DNA from: an uncultured Prevotella sp.
Lineage (GTDB): Bacteria; Bacteroidota; Bacteroidia; Bacteroidales; Bacteroidaceae
Assembly (NCBI GenBank): GCA_934202525.1
Contig: CAKPYB010000002.1
Location: 85,290 to 149,289 of the forward strand
Length of the DNA stretch: 64,000 nt
Direction of reading: 5' to 3'
Made by a program: the position numbers and the translations under genes. This document shows, one piece after another, positions 1-9,276 of the stretch (its first letter is position 1; every line of letters begins with the position of its first letter). Under the pieces are notes generated by a model that worked only from the letters and a program-made list of their open reading frames with translations, had not been told where the DNA came from and did not search any database.

Positions 1-2964
1 CCAAGTATAGGCTATCTCTACGTTCTTCAGGCGGATGTATGAACCGTCGCAAAGATACTGAGTACCATAATAAGCCGCAGTAGACATTGGCTTGGAGTTG
101 AAACGTGGAGTGATGACATCGCAGTTGTTGTGATTGTCGCTCCACCAGGTACCCTGATCGTAAACGTTGGCAAGCATTGGGTCTGACAGGCTGACCATGG
201 TTACATCACGGGTCACGTTTGTTACACCATAGAACTGAGCGAAGCAGCTGAAGCCCTTGTACTCATAACCGATGGTGGCATTGTAGGTGTTCTGAGGAGA
301 ACGTGTATATCCGTATGGTATCCAGTCGTTCACATTATCAATCTTGCCATCACCATTGAAATCGACGATGTAGTAATCTCCAGGAAGACGCTGACTGTCA
401 TTGGAATCCATCTTTGGAGAACCATATACGTCATCATAGTTCTGAAGGATACCCTTATTTAAATAGGTATAGGTCTGACCGATGGAATGACCTGCCGCCT
501 TACGGTAAGAAGGAAGAAGTTCTGGGTCGTCCTTCACCTTGATCTTGTTAACAGCATGAGTCATATTAAAGTTTGCCCAAAGGCGCATCTTATTGGCAAA
601 GACCTTGTTGAACCTTACTTCCAACTCATAACCACTCGTAGTTACCTTACCTAAGTTGGCAGTTGGAGGAGTCTGACCGAAGTAAGAAGGAACCGAACGT
701 TCCGAGCCCTTCACAAGGATGTCAGAACGAGTATCATGGAAGAAATCAACAGAACCCGTGAGCAATCCACCCAAGAAACCATAATCCACACCGACGTTCA
801 CCTTCTTCACCTTTTCCCAGTGTACGTTTTCATTACCAACAGAAGTTTCCTTGTACCAAGTGTATGGAGAATCACCATGGTTGACATCCATTTGAGCATT
901 GCCACCATAAGCCCACTGCGACATATAGAGGAAACGGTCGCCCACGTTGTCATCACCAATTTCACCATAGGATGCACGAATCTTCATCATATCCAGAATC
1001 TTGTGTTCACGCAAGTACTTCATGAAAGGTTCTTCCGAAATCATCCAGCCGATAGCACCTGAACTAAAGAAGGCAAAACGATTGTCTGGAGAGAATTTCT
1101 CGGAACCGTTATAAGCACCATTGTACTCGAAGAAGTACCGAGAATTCCAGTCGTATGTAGCACGGAACACCCAATCCTCACGATAAGCAGGAATCATATA
1201 ACCAGTAGCATTCTCCTGACGACCAAAGAGTCCCATACCACTCACACTATGCTTACCAAAAGAACGAGCCCAGTTGAGTTGCAACTGATAATTGAGACTG
1301 CGCATGGTCTGTTTGTTATCAACCTCGCCACCTTCGACCGTCCATTTGTTACCCATAGAATAGTCGAAATGATCGTTCTTTTCAAAAGGCTGTTCATAAC
1401 TCACTGCTCCTGTATCAGGATCAATCCATTTGGATTGTGGATTATTATACATATCCTTGACACCACGATTAATCTCCACAAAGGTATTATCCCATGAAAT
1501 CATTCCTCGTGCAGAAAGTCCCTTGGTAATAAAATCAAGTTTCTGTTCCAATACGAAGTCGGTTGTGATGCGAGTCGTGGTCAAGTTCATTGTACCACCC
1601 AAGGAAACCAATCGGGCAGAGTTGGACACGTTCGTTGAACCAGGCAAATATCCCCAACTGCCATCACTGTACTTTGGCAAGAAAGCATCAGGCGAAATGT
1701 TATAAGCACCAGCCCACTGTTGGGAAACACCCCAGTCGCCCGTACCATACATATTGCTCCAAGGAGCTTTTCTCACGCCATTAGAGCCAGCAAGGTTCAT
1801 CTTGAATAAAGTTGACTTGGTGATATTAAAGTCGAGGTTAGAACGAACGTTCACACGATTATAGTTATAACCTGTACTATAGTTACGACCATTGCCAAAA
1901 TCCTTATAAAGGTCACCCTCGTTCACGAAATCCACACCTGCAAAGTACTTCACAAACTTGGTACCACCCGATACATTTACATTGGCATTGTATGACATGG
2001 TGTAATCCTTGAAGAGTACATCCTGCCAATCTACGTTCGGATAACGCTCACGCTGCTCCAGTGTAGTCTGGTTGCGATAGTTCTCGATGAAACTCATTGG
2101 TTTCATCTTATCGAAACTGCCAGGAGAGAGGTTCAACTCATGCTCAATGGCCTTGTTGCGGGCAACAAGCGCATCGTAAGAATCATATTTATCTGGCAAC
2201 TTAGAAGGAATCTTCATCACGGCATTGGCAGTAACGCTAATCTGAGCCTTGCCTTCAGAACCACGCTTGGTGGTAATCAGGATAACACCATTCGCACCCT
2301 TAACACCGTAAACGGCGGTGGCAGAAGCATCCTTCAATACAGAGATGGTTGCCACAGACTGCATGTCAACGCTTGACATTGGTCGCTCGATACCATCTAC
2401 CAAAACGAGTGGAGCAGAGTTGTTCCAGGAAGAAGCACCACGAATCTGAATCTGAGGTTCCTCCTCACCAGGCATACCGCTGGATGCTGTGGTAACTACA
2501 CCCGGAAGGTTACCGGTCAAAGCAGCACCGATGTCGCTGATACCTGCTGCGCGCTCCAGCACCTTGCCGGTGGTCTGGGTAATAGCACCTACCACAGAAG
2601 CCTTCTTCTGCTGACCATAACCAACGACTACGACTTCACCGATGGCATTGTCGTCTTCCAGTGAGAGTTTGAACTCTCTCTTCTTACCGATCTTTACTTC
2701 CTTGGTCTTCATACCTACGTAAGTAAATACGAGAGTAGAGTTTTCAGAAGGCACATCGATGTTGAAGTTACCGTCAAAGTCGGTGACCGCACCGACGCTG
2801 GCATTACCTTTTACTTTTACAGTGGCACCAATCAGAGGTTCACCTGTACCGTCAACAAGATTACCCTTGACATGGATCTTCTGAGCCTGAGCGTTCAGGC
2901 TGCAGAAAGCTCCTACCAAGCATAAGGCTGCTGTCCGTTTCATTGTTAACACTTGTTCAATCAT
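1..2964 (-). CDS. SusC/RagA-family TonB-linked outer membrane receptor (3' end outside window)
   Basis: Outer membrane beta-barrel that imports oligosaccharides together with a SusD-like lipoprotein, powered by TonB. The visible 988 codons start with a signal peptide ending near LNAQAQ, then a carboxypeptidase-regulatory-like domain (about 30-110), a TonB-box-like stretch (VVVVGYGQQKKASVVGAI) and a plug domain with the family signature VLKDASATAVYGVKGANGV, followed by barrel sequence. The frame runs off the window start, so the C-terminus and the expected susD partner lie outside. The start at 2964 was chosen over 2943 because it is the first in-frame ATG after the promoter at 3032-3039; the 2943 ATG gives a shorter but still plausible signal peptide. 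Neighbouring GH5, GH43 and GH31 genes and a hybrid regulator mark this as the transporter of a hemicellulose-type locus. Confidence 0.93.
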   Translation of the reverse strand, partial: MIEQVLTMKRTAALCLVGAFCSLNAQAQKIHVKGNLVDGTGEPLIGATVKVKGNASVGAVTDFDGNFNIDVPSENSTLVFTYVGMKTKEVKIGKKREFKLSLEDDNAIGEVVVVGYGQQKKASVVGAITQTTGKVLERAAGISDIGAALTGNLPGVVTTASSGMPGEEEPQIQIRGASSWNNSAPLVLVDGIERPMSSVDMQSVATISVLKDASATAVYGVKGANGVILITTKRGSEGKAQISVTANAVMKIPSKLPDKYDSYDALVARNKAIEHELNLSPGSFDKMKPMSFIENYRNQTTLEQRERYPNVDWQDVLFKDYTMSYNANVNVSGGTKFVKYFAGVDFVNEGDLYKDFGNGRNYSTGYNYNRVNVRSNLDFNITKSTLFKMNLAGSNGVRKAPWSNMYGTGDWGVSQQWAGAYNISPDAFLPKYSDGSWGYLPGSTNVSNSARLVSLGGTMNLTTTRITTDFVLEQKLDFITKGLSARGMISWDNTFVEINRGVKDMYNNPQSKWIDPDTGAVSYEQPFEKNDHFDYSMGNKWTVEGGEVDNKQTMRSLNYQLQLNWARSFGKHSVSGMGLFGRQENATGYMIPAYREDWVFRATYDWNSRYFFEYNGAYNGSEKFSPDNRFAFFSSGAIGWMISEEPFMKYLREHKILDMMKIRASYGEIGDDNVGDRFLYMSQWAYGGNAQMDVNHGDSPYTWYKETSVGNENVHWEKVKKVNVGVDYGFLGGLLTGSVDFFHDTRSDILVKGSERSVPSYFGQTPPTANLGKVTTSGYELEVRFNKVFANKMRLWANFNMTHAVNKIKVKDDPELLPSYRKAAGHSIGQTYTYLNKGILQNYDDVYGSPKMDSNDSQRLPGDYYIVDFNGDGKIDNVNDWIPYGYTRSPQNTYNATIGYEYKGFSCFAQFYGVTNVTRDVTMVSLSDPMLANVYDQGTWWSDNHNNCDVITPRFNSKPMSTAAYYGTQYLCDGSYIRLKNVEIAYTW

Positions 2965-3031
2965 GTTCTATTCATTTTTGATTTATGCTTTAAAAATTTA
3001 GGCGTGCACTAAAATTGTTTATTCACGGCGA

Positions 3032-3039
3032 CAAAGGTA
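3032..3039 (-). promoter_or_regulatory. Bacteroidota -7 promoter element of the susC-like gene
   Basis: The minus strand reads TACCTTTG, matching the Bacteroidota -7 consensus TAnnTTTG, about 70 bases before the susC-like ATG. A clear TTTG at -33 is not present (TTTC is). It gives the receptor its own start separate from the upstream GH5 gene. Confidence 0.6.
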
Positions 3040-3085
3040 TGGATTTCTTTCGAAACTTACTTTGCGTGGTGTAACAGAAACTTTA

Positions 3086-4486
3086 TCATTTCAGAAAAAC
3101 CTTGCGAGAACGTATTTTTCCATTACTTAACAGTTGTTTTATTATATAAACACCTGTAGTTGGCTTTTCAACCTCTTTTCCTTCTATATTATAATATAAG
3201 GTGGAAACCACGTCTGCCTGGGTTTCTAATTGTTTAATTCCTGTTGTATTTTGTTTCAAATACCATTCTTTATACCAGTTCATACAGGCATAGCCGCAAC
3301 ACTCTTCGAACAATCCGTGTTTCTTGGCATTCTGGAAACCTGGCTGCACGATTCCAGTCTTCAGGTACTCATCAATATCGTAATACTCCTGTGGATGAGT
3401 AATTGTCATTCCGATATTGCCAAAGTGGTCGTGAACTGCCTTCCATGCCAATCCCCATTTTGAGGTAGATGCTGTTGCCCAGCTTCCCAGGTTAGGTTGT
3501 GTCCACTGTCCCCACTCGTTGACATGTCCTTTATCCTTCTGTTCTGGATCTTCCGGACTCCAGTCTATCTCTGTTACCATGATAGGCTTTGTTTCTACCA
3601 TCGGCACCTGACTCTTGAAGTTGCGGATGAAAGTATCGTGATCGCAATTCTTATCAGTCATGTTTCCATACCATCCGGAATAAACATGTACTGCATAAGA
3701 GAAGTTGTCCTCGCTGTCGGTAATAGGATACTTGGCGTAATTCTGATACTGGCTCTGATAACCGGCACCCGGTACCCAAACGATTCCTTTGAAACCTTGT
3801 TCGCGAATCACATCTACTACCGGCTGGAAGTAATCGTGTAATGCTTTATCCGAATTAGAGCCATCACCCAGATGAACCCTCACCGGCTCGTTGGCAAGTT
3901 CAATGGAGATCAATCCCGAATTCTGCCGAATATACTCATCGGCAGCAAAGGCCTTCCATACCGACTTGAGATAGCGGTTGTACTTATCTCCAACACTAAT
4001 GTCTTGTGGACAGACTCCCGGTGGACGGACGATGACGTAAAGTCCATGTGCTATAGCATCCTTGATGAGAGGAATATAGAGTTTCTGGAGATAGAGGCGA
4101 TAGCGCGCCATGTTGAATGCCGAGATATCTGCCTCGTTTTCTGCTTTCTTTGTCGGATCGTTGGTCCAGCATGGATCCATGTGCAATCGGAACACGGTAC
4201 AATAAGCACCCTGCTTCTTGTCGGTGATGGCAGAAAACTGCTTAGAGAAATATTCCAGGCAAGGTTTTATGTCAGACTCCGAATAGTCAGCCTTCCACTG
4301 CTGCCATCTCCACCCATTGAAGTAGCGGTTCGGCGTATCCATCACACCATGCAAGACAACAGTCTTACCATTGGCATCTACCAGATTCTTCCCCTGCACT
4401 CGAAGTGCCGGCAGATTATCGGCAGCCAGTCCCGCCATTGACAGCATAGCCATAGCGAGTGAAATCAATAATCTCTTTCTGTTCAT
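3086..4486 (-). CDS. Secreted glycoside hydrolase family 5 endo-glycanase
   Basis: A probable beta-1,4-glycan endo-hydrolase of the (beta/alpha)8 clan A. After a signal peptide (MNRKRLLISLAMAMLSMAGLA) the 466-residue protein carries the GH5 acid/base motif ELANEP (Glu near 200) and the nucleophile strand VTEIDWSPE (Glu near 306), with an aromatic HVYSGWYG strand between. The C-terminal roughly 40 residues (YYNIEGKEV ... GVYIIKQ ... SRKVFLK) look like the short C-terminal sorting-like module common on Prevotella secreted proteins. An upstream frame extension to 4513 exists, but the ATG at 4486 starts a clean signal peptide. It precedes the susC-like gene on the same strand and probably makes the first backbone cuts. 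The GH5 subfamily and substrate cannot be assigned by eye. Confidence 0.88.
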   Translation of the reverse strand: MNRKRLLISLAMAMLSMAGLAADNLPALRVQGKNLVDANGKTVVLHGVMDTPNRYFNGWRWQQWKADYSESDIKPCLEYFSKQFSAITDKKQGAYCTVFRLHMDPCWTNDPTKKAENEADISAFNMARYRLYLQKLYIPLIKDAIAHGLYVIVRPPGVCPQDISVGDKYNRYLKSVWKAFAADEYIRQNSGLISIELANEPVRVHLGDGSNSDKALHDYFQPVVDVIREQGFKGIVWVPGAGYQSQYQNYAKYPITDSEDNFSYAVHVYSGWYGNMTDKNCDHDTFIRNFKSQVPMVETKPIMVTEIDWSPEDPEQKDKGHVNEWGQWTQPNLGSWATASTSKWGLAWKAVHDHFGNIGMTITHPQEYYDIDEYLKTGIVQPGFQNAKKHGLFEECCGYACMNWYKEWYLKQNTTGIKQLETQADVVSTLYYNIEGKEVEKPTTGVYIIKQLLSNGKIRSRKVFLK

Positions 4487-4970
4487 TGTTATAATTATTT
4501 TTAGATTTATCATATTTTGTCAGTCTTCTTATCAAATCATGAAGGATTGTCAGGTTCAAGTCTACAGAAAAGGATGCTGGTCTTTTAAAACGGAATGGCG
4601 CGTAATCACTACGCACCATTCCTGAAAACCAATTAATCATGATTCTATAAAAACCATAATATCAAAATCTTTTAGAAATTCTAAACCTATTTATATAAAC
4701 CTATTTATAAACCTAACTAACCTACATATTCAAAACTACTAAAATCAACATAACTTAAAACTGCTGCAAAGATACTCCTAATCTATCATATATACTTTAT
4801 GATAAGTAACCAATACTTTTTCTGTCGTATCACATGTAACATCGACTTTGCTTTATGTAACATTTTAACATCTTTTCGGTATACTACTATAAAAAAACAT
4901 ACATTTTCGTGCACTGTTCTCCCATTAATTTTGTATTTTTGCAAACGAATATAAAAAAGCCCAAAAGACA
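4487..4970. other. Divergent intergenic region with two promoters
   Basis: This 484-base spacer separates the GH5 gene (minus) from the hybrid regulator (plus). On the minus strand TATCTTTG at 4767-4774 is a good -7 box for GH5, implying a leader of roughly 270 bases that is AT-rich and contains short repeats of the type aacctatttat. On the plus strand TATTTTTG at 4934-4941 is a -7 box for the regulator. No small gene was recognised. This is the expected place for operator sites of the regulator. Confidence 0.5.
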
Positions 4971-6425
4971 ATGAAACCAAAAATCATGATGATTTCGATG
5001 AAATCAAATCTCAGAACAATGAGAAACATCGGTCTTTTACTGATGTTTATCTTCTGTCTCACTGCGCAGAACGTGATGGCGCAGCGAGGAAAACTTTTCA
5101 ATTCAGACAACCAACTTTCGAGCAACCTTGCCACTCAGGTGTTCCAGGATTCAAATGGTTTCATTTGGATTGCCACCCGTAATGGCTTGAACATTTATGA
5201 TGGCTATAACTTTACGGTCATCAGAAAAACCAAGGAAGACAACAGAGGACTGAGCTGTAATTACATCAACTGTATCACTCAAGATGCCCAGGGGCATATT
5301 CTGTTGGGTACAAACAACTCTCTCCTTTTATATAATGGAAAGAGTTATGCCAATATTCCATTATTGGACTCTAAGAACCAGCCTGTCAGTACCTATGTAA
5401 CCCAGGTTTACCGTCTGAAAAACAACGATATTGCCGTAGTTACATCGGGATATGGAATTATGCTCAAAAAAGAAGATGCAGAAGTATGCTATGCCATGAA
5501 GGGCGAAGTGGAGAACCTGAAATTCATACATAAGATTCTGGAAGACAAACAGGAAAGACTTTGGATTATCCTGGAGAGCGGCAAACTATACCGTGCCGAC
5601 AAGAAAAGGAAACTGACCAAACAGATTTCTGGAACAGAAACGCTGGAAGCACAAGACATCCAACAAGACAACAAGGGCAACATCTATCTTGCCACCAAGA
5701 ATGATGGTGTTTACCTTCTCAAGGCAGGTTCAACCGTCTTCACCAAGATAGCCGGCATAGGCAATCTGCCTATTGAAAGCATCTATGTTAGCCGCGACCA
5801 GCGCTTGTTTATCGGTTGCGACGGTATGGGTATCTTCGTGTATAATCCTATAACAGGATTCTTGCAAAATAATCCCCTGTTCAGCCGCGAAGTAAATCTT
5901 GCCAAGAGCAAGGTTACCAGTATTATAGAAGATTTTACGGGAAACATCTGGGTGAGTATGCTCCAGAAGGGCGTATTCATGCAGTCGCAGGCTCAATATG
6001 ATTTCAACTATATGGGCTACCGTTTGGGCAACCGCAACGTGATAGGCGAAAACAGCATCACAAGTCTGTGTGCCAATCAGGGCAACCAGGTCTGGGTGGG
6101 CACCGACAAGGATGGTCTTTACCTCTTTGACCTAAAAACCGGCAGTATCAACAGCCATTTATTAAGCAACACCACGGTACTGGCACTCTGCAAAGACCAG
6201 AAAGGCAGAACATGGGTAGGAACCTATACTGACGGCATCGGATTTATAGATGCGGGGGGGGTCTTTCCATCCATTCAGCCTAGGCATTGGCAACCAGGCG
6301 GGCATCTTCGATATCCAGGAAGACCCACAGGGCAATGTCTGGTTTGCCACCATGGGCGAAGGACTCTTCCGTCTTTCACCAGATGGAAGCATCAAGCAGT
6401 GGAAATCGCAATATGGTGCAGGTAA
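4971..6425 (+). CDS. Hybrid two-component system regulator, N-terminal sensor part (frameshifted)
   Basis: Front part of a membrane-spanning sugar sensor. A signal anchor (residues about 15-38, ending NVMAQRG) is followed by two-component-propeller repeats, each with a pattern like DSNGFIWIATRNGLNIYDG, forming the periplasmic beta-propeller that binds an oligosaccharide. From codon 428, at a run of eight G, the frame reads into unrelated sequence (VFPSIQPRHW...) and stops at 6425. The true continuation lies in the +1 frame beginning at 6250. With seven G the two frames would join into one protein of about 1365 residues, the usual length of a full HTCS. Either the gene is broken or phase-variable in this genome, or the extra G is a sequencing error. 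Confidence 0.85.
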   Translation: MKPKIMMISMKSNLRTMRNIGLLLMFIFCLTAQNVMAQRGKLFNSDNQLSSNLATQVFQDSNGFIWIATRNGLNIYDGYNFTVIRKTKEDNRGLSCNYINCITQDAQGHILLGTNNSLLLYNGKSYANIPLLDSKNQPVSTYVTQVYRLKNNDIAVVTSGYGIMLKKEDAEVCYAMKGEVENLKFIHKILEDKQERLWIILESGKLYRADKKRKLTKQISGTETLEAQDIQQDNKGNIYLATKNDGVYLLKAGSTVFTKIAGIGNLPIESIYVSRDQRLFIGCDGMGIFVYNPITGFLQNNPLFSREVNLAKSKVTSIIEDFTGNIWVSMLQKGVFMQSQAQYDFNYMGYRLGNRNVIGENSITSLCANQGNQVWVGTDKDGLYLFDLKTGSINSHLLSNTTVLALCKDQKGRTWVGTYTDGIGFIDAGGVFPSIQPRHWQPGGHLRYPGRPTGQCLVCHHGRRTLPSFTRWKHQAVEIAIWCR

Positions 6426-9069
6426 CAACCTGAAGAAGAACAGTATTCCTAACGATTACCTCGTGAAACTCAGCATCTCAAAAGATGGTAAGCGGGTTTT
6501 CGTTGCCACTTCTGTAGGTCTGGCTTGCTATGACCAACAAAAGAATAGTTGGACTTCTACTTTCGGTGGCGTCAACTGTCTGAACAAGGGCTGTTTCTCT
6601 CATTGCGTCTACGCAGACAGCAAGAACCGCGTTTGGTTTGGCACGGAAGACGGAGCCATCTGCTATGATCCGAAGAAGGGATTTGCACATCCGAAAATCT
6701 ATAACACAGAACTTGGACTTTCAGACAACAGCGCAGCCAGCATCATAGAAGATTACAAGGGCAGAATCTGGATAGGAACCTCCTGTGGCTTAAACCAGGT
6801 AGATACAGAAAAAGGAACAATCAACAAGTACTACTCAGACAATGGATTGCAGAGCAATGAGTTCAGCGATGCTGCAGTCTGCACACTTTGGGGAGGAAAA
6901 ATGCTGGTGATGGGCGGAACCGGTGGTATCAACTGGTTTGATACGGACAAGGTGAAACAGCATCCTTGGCAGGCGAAAGTTACCATATCAGGACTTCTTG
7001 TGGGTAACAAACCTGTATACCAAGATATGGAATCGGGCATCTATACCATCACAGATAAAGGGGTATACAACAGCGACAAGTTCTCCTTGTCACATGAAGA
7101 CAACACCTTCACCATCCAGCTGTCTACTCTTACATATAATAATGTAGAGCAAATCAGCTATGCCTACAGCATCAATGGTGAGGATTGGCGAACCATACAG
7201 CCTGGCATAAACGAACTGTCATTCTCCCACATGCCAGCCGGCACCTACAAGTTCCGTGTCAAAGCCATCTGCAACGGATACGAAACCCCAGTCAAGGAGT
7301 TCTCCATCATCGTTCACCCAGCCTGGTACGCCAGCATCTGGGCTAAGTTCTGCTATCTGCTTGCATTCCTGTGGCTCTGTCTGCTCTATATCAAACATCG
7401 CAAACGCAAGATGGAAGACCAGCTCGTATTGCAGCAGCATATCCATGCCGAAGAGATGGGCGAAGCGAAACTGAAGTTCTTCATGAACATCAGCCACGAA
7501 ATCCGTACCCCATTGACCCTTATCCTCACTCCGCTGTTCACGCTGATTAAGGAAGACAAAGACGCCCACCGACAGGGCATCTACGATATGATGCGTAAGA
7601 ACTCGGAACGAATCCTGCACCTGATCAACCAGATGATGGACCTGAGAAAGATTGACAAGGGACAGATGGTGATGCACATGAGCCAAACCGATATGGTTGC
7701 CTTCATTGGCGATGAATACAAACTCTTCTGCCAGCAGGCGGTGGCAAAGAGCATCCAATTCACCTTTGAACACGAAGACGAGGCTCTTCCAGTATGGATA
7801 GACCGCGACAACTTTGACAAGGTATTGATGAATGTCCTGTCAAACGCCTTCAAGTTTACTCCTGCAGGTGGCAGAATCCGTATTACCCTCTCCCACTCGC
7901 CTCATCATGTCCGCATCGCCATCAAGGACAGCGGCAAGGGTATTCAAGAGGATAAGCTCGAAACCATCTTCCAGCGCTTCTATCAGAGTACCACCTCTTC
8001 CAACGACCGGAATGTAGGTACAGGAATCGGTCTCGACCTGACCCGCTCGCTCGTGGAACTGCACTATGGAACCATTACAGCCGCCAACAACAGGACACTT
8101 GATGAAGCCGACTGGACGGAAGGAAGCCAGTTCCTCATCACGCTGCCTTTGGGTAATGAGCATCTGAAACCGGAAGAAATGACAGATGCACCGGAGCCAC
8201 AGGCAGCTGAAGAAATTAAGGAACTGGAAGAAAACATAGAGGAAAAAAACGAAGAGAATGCAGCCAATGGAACCGAAGAAGATTTCATGAGCAAGGTAAA
8301 GAGCACCATCGCTGTGGTAGAAGACGATGAGGCTATACGTGATTTCCTGAAGACCCAACTTCAGGAAACCTACAATATCCTTACCTTCTGCAACGGAAAG
8401 GAGGCGCTGCCGGAGATTATCAAGCAGAAGCCAGACCTCGTTATCTCAGACATCATGATGCCTGAGATGGACGGCAATACGCTCTGCACCAAGATTAAGA
8501 ACAATGTGAACACCAACCACATTCCGGTGATTCTGCTTACAGCGATGAGCAGAGAGGAAGACCAGCTGACCGGTTTGCAGTCGGGTGCCGATGCCTATGT
8601 GGTGAAGCCGTTCAATATAGACATTCTGCGCCGCACCATCATCAACCTGCTCAACGTGCGCCGTACTTTGAAAAACAAGTTTACGGGCAGCGAGAGCCAG
8701 AGCGACAAGCAGCTAGCGATAGAAAAAGACCTGTCGCCAAAAGACCAGCTGATGGAACAGGTGATGAAGGTAATCAATGATAACATGGATAATGAGGACC
8801 TGAGTGTGGATATGATTGCCCGCGAAGTAGGACTGAGCCGTGTGCATCTGCACCGCCGAATGAAGGAACTGACCAACCAGACACCACATGCCTTCATCCG
8901 CAATACCCGTCTGCAGTATGCCGAAAAGTTGCTGAGCCACTCTAACAAGACGATATCAGACATCATGTTTACCTGCGGTTTCTCCAACCCAGCCAGCTTC
9001 AGCACCATGTTCAAGAACCTTTATGGCTCTTCGCCTCGCGATTATATGCAGGCACACCGGAAACTCTAG
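6250..9069 (+). CDS. Hybrid two-component system regulator, kinase/receiver/AraC part (frameshifted)
   Basis: Continuation of the sensor gene in the +1 frame. It holds the last propeller repeats (to about residue 260), a Y_Y_Y immunoglobulin-like domain (about 290-357), a transmembrane helix (about 362-380), a histidine kinase dimerisation domain with FFMNISHEIRTP (His near 415), an ATPase domain with NVLSNAFKFTP, DSGKGI and GTGIGL, an acidic linker, a receiver domain (VVEDDEA ... LVISDIMMPEMDG ... VVKPF) and a C-terminal AraC DNA-binding domain (about 835-935). All catalytic residues look intact, so loss of function would come only from the frame break. The ATG at 6250 lies in the shift site and has no evident ribosome-binding site. 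It probably controls the adjacent susC, GH5 and GH43 genes. Confidence 0.9.
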   Translation: MRGGSFHPFSLGIGNQAGIFDIQEDPQGNVWFATMGEGLFRLSPDGSIKQWKSQYGAGNNLKKNSIPNDYLVKLSISKDGKRVFVATSVGLACYDQQKNSWTSTFGGVNCLNKGCFSHCVYADSKNRVWFGTEDGAICYDPKKGFAHPKIYNTELGLSDNSAASIIEDYKGRIWIGTSCGLNQVDTEKGTINKYYSDNGLQSNEFSDAAVCTLWGGKMLVMGGTGGINWFDTDKVKQHPWQAKVTISGLLVGNKPVYQDMESGIYTITDKGVYNSDKFSLSHEDNTFTIQLSTLTYNNVEQISYAYSINGEDWRTIQPGINELSFSHMPAGTYKFRVKAICNGYETPVKEFSIIVHPAWYASIWAKFCYLLAFLWLCLLYIKHRKRKMEDQLVLQQHIHAEEMGEAKLKFFMNISHEIRTPLTLILTPLFTLIKEDKDAHRQGIYDMMRKNSERILHLINQMMDLRKIDKGQMVMHMSQTDMVAFIGDEYKLFCQQAVAKSIQFTFEHEDEALPVWIDRDNFDKVLMNVLSNAFKFTPAGGRIRITLSHSPHHVRIAIKDSGKGIQEDKLETIFQRFYQSTTSSNDRNVGTGIGLDLTRSLVELHYGTITAANNRTLDEADWTEGSQFLITLPLGNEHLKPEEMTDAPEPQAAEEIKELEENIEEKNEENAANGTEEDFMSKVKSTIAVVEDDEAIRDFLKTQLQETYNILTFCNGKEALPEIIKQKPDLVISDIMMPEMDGNTLCTKIKNNVNTNHIPVILLTAMSREEDQLTGLQSGADAYVVKPFNIDILRRTIINLLNVRRTLKNKFTGSESQSDKQLAIEKDLSPKDQLMEQVMKVINDNMDNEDLSVDMIAREVGLSRVHLHRRMKELTNQTPHAFIRNTRLQYAEKLLSHSNKTISDIMFTCGFSNPASFSTMFKNLYGSSPRDYMQAHRKL
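6254..6261 (+). other. G8 homopolymer at the frameshift point of the hybrid regulator
   Basis: Eight consecutive G separate the two frames. In the first frame the codons read GCG GGG GGG GTC; in the second frame CGG GGG GGG TCT. Removing one G gives Ala-Gly-Gly-Ser-Phe-His and restores one long frame. Confidence 0.9.
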
Positions 9070-9195
9070 CCTTTTCACAACCGAAAAGGCAAGATGTTTC
9101 CTGAAATAAAGTATTTGTTACAAATAGAGATGTTTATGATACGCCTCGCAAAGTGTTGGTAACATTCTGTGGGGGTATATTTAAAAGGAAAGCGG

Positions 9196-9203
9196 TAACT
9201 TTG
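9196..9203 (+). promoter_or_regulatory. -7 promoter element before the GH43 gene
   Basis: TAACTTTG matches TAnnTTTG and lies 74 bases before the GH43 start, so this gene is transcribed independently of the regulator upstream. Confidence 0.6.
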
Positions 9204-9276
9204 CAGCAGAATTCTGAATACATGTTTCAGCCATGAGTTCAGATACTCATTCTGTAATTTTAAACCCAATAATAAA

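Noticed and set aside
3872..4441. 189-codon open frame opposite the GH5 gene
   Set aside because: Shadow of the real gene, with no start signal or recognisable domain.
6254..6261. Programmed ribosomal frameshift at the G run
   Set aside because: No slippery heptamer with a clear downstream stimulatory hairpin was seen, and the required +1 shift is rare; a length change of the run explains it more simply.
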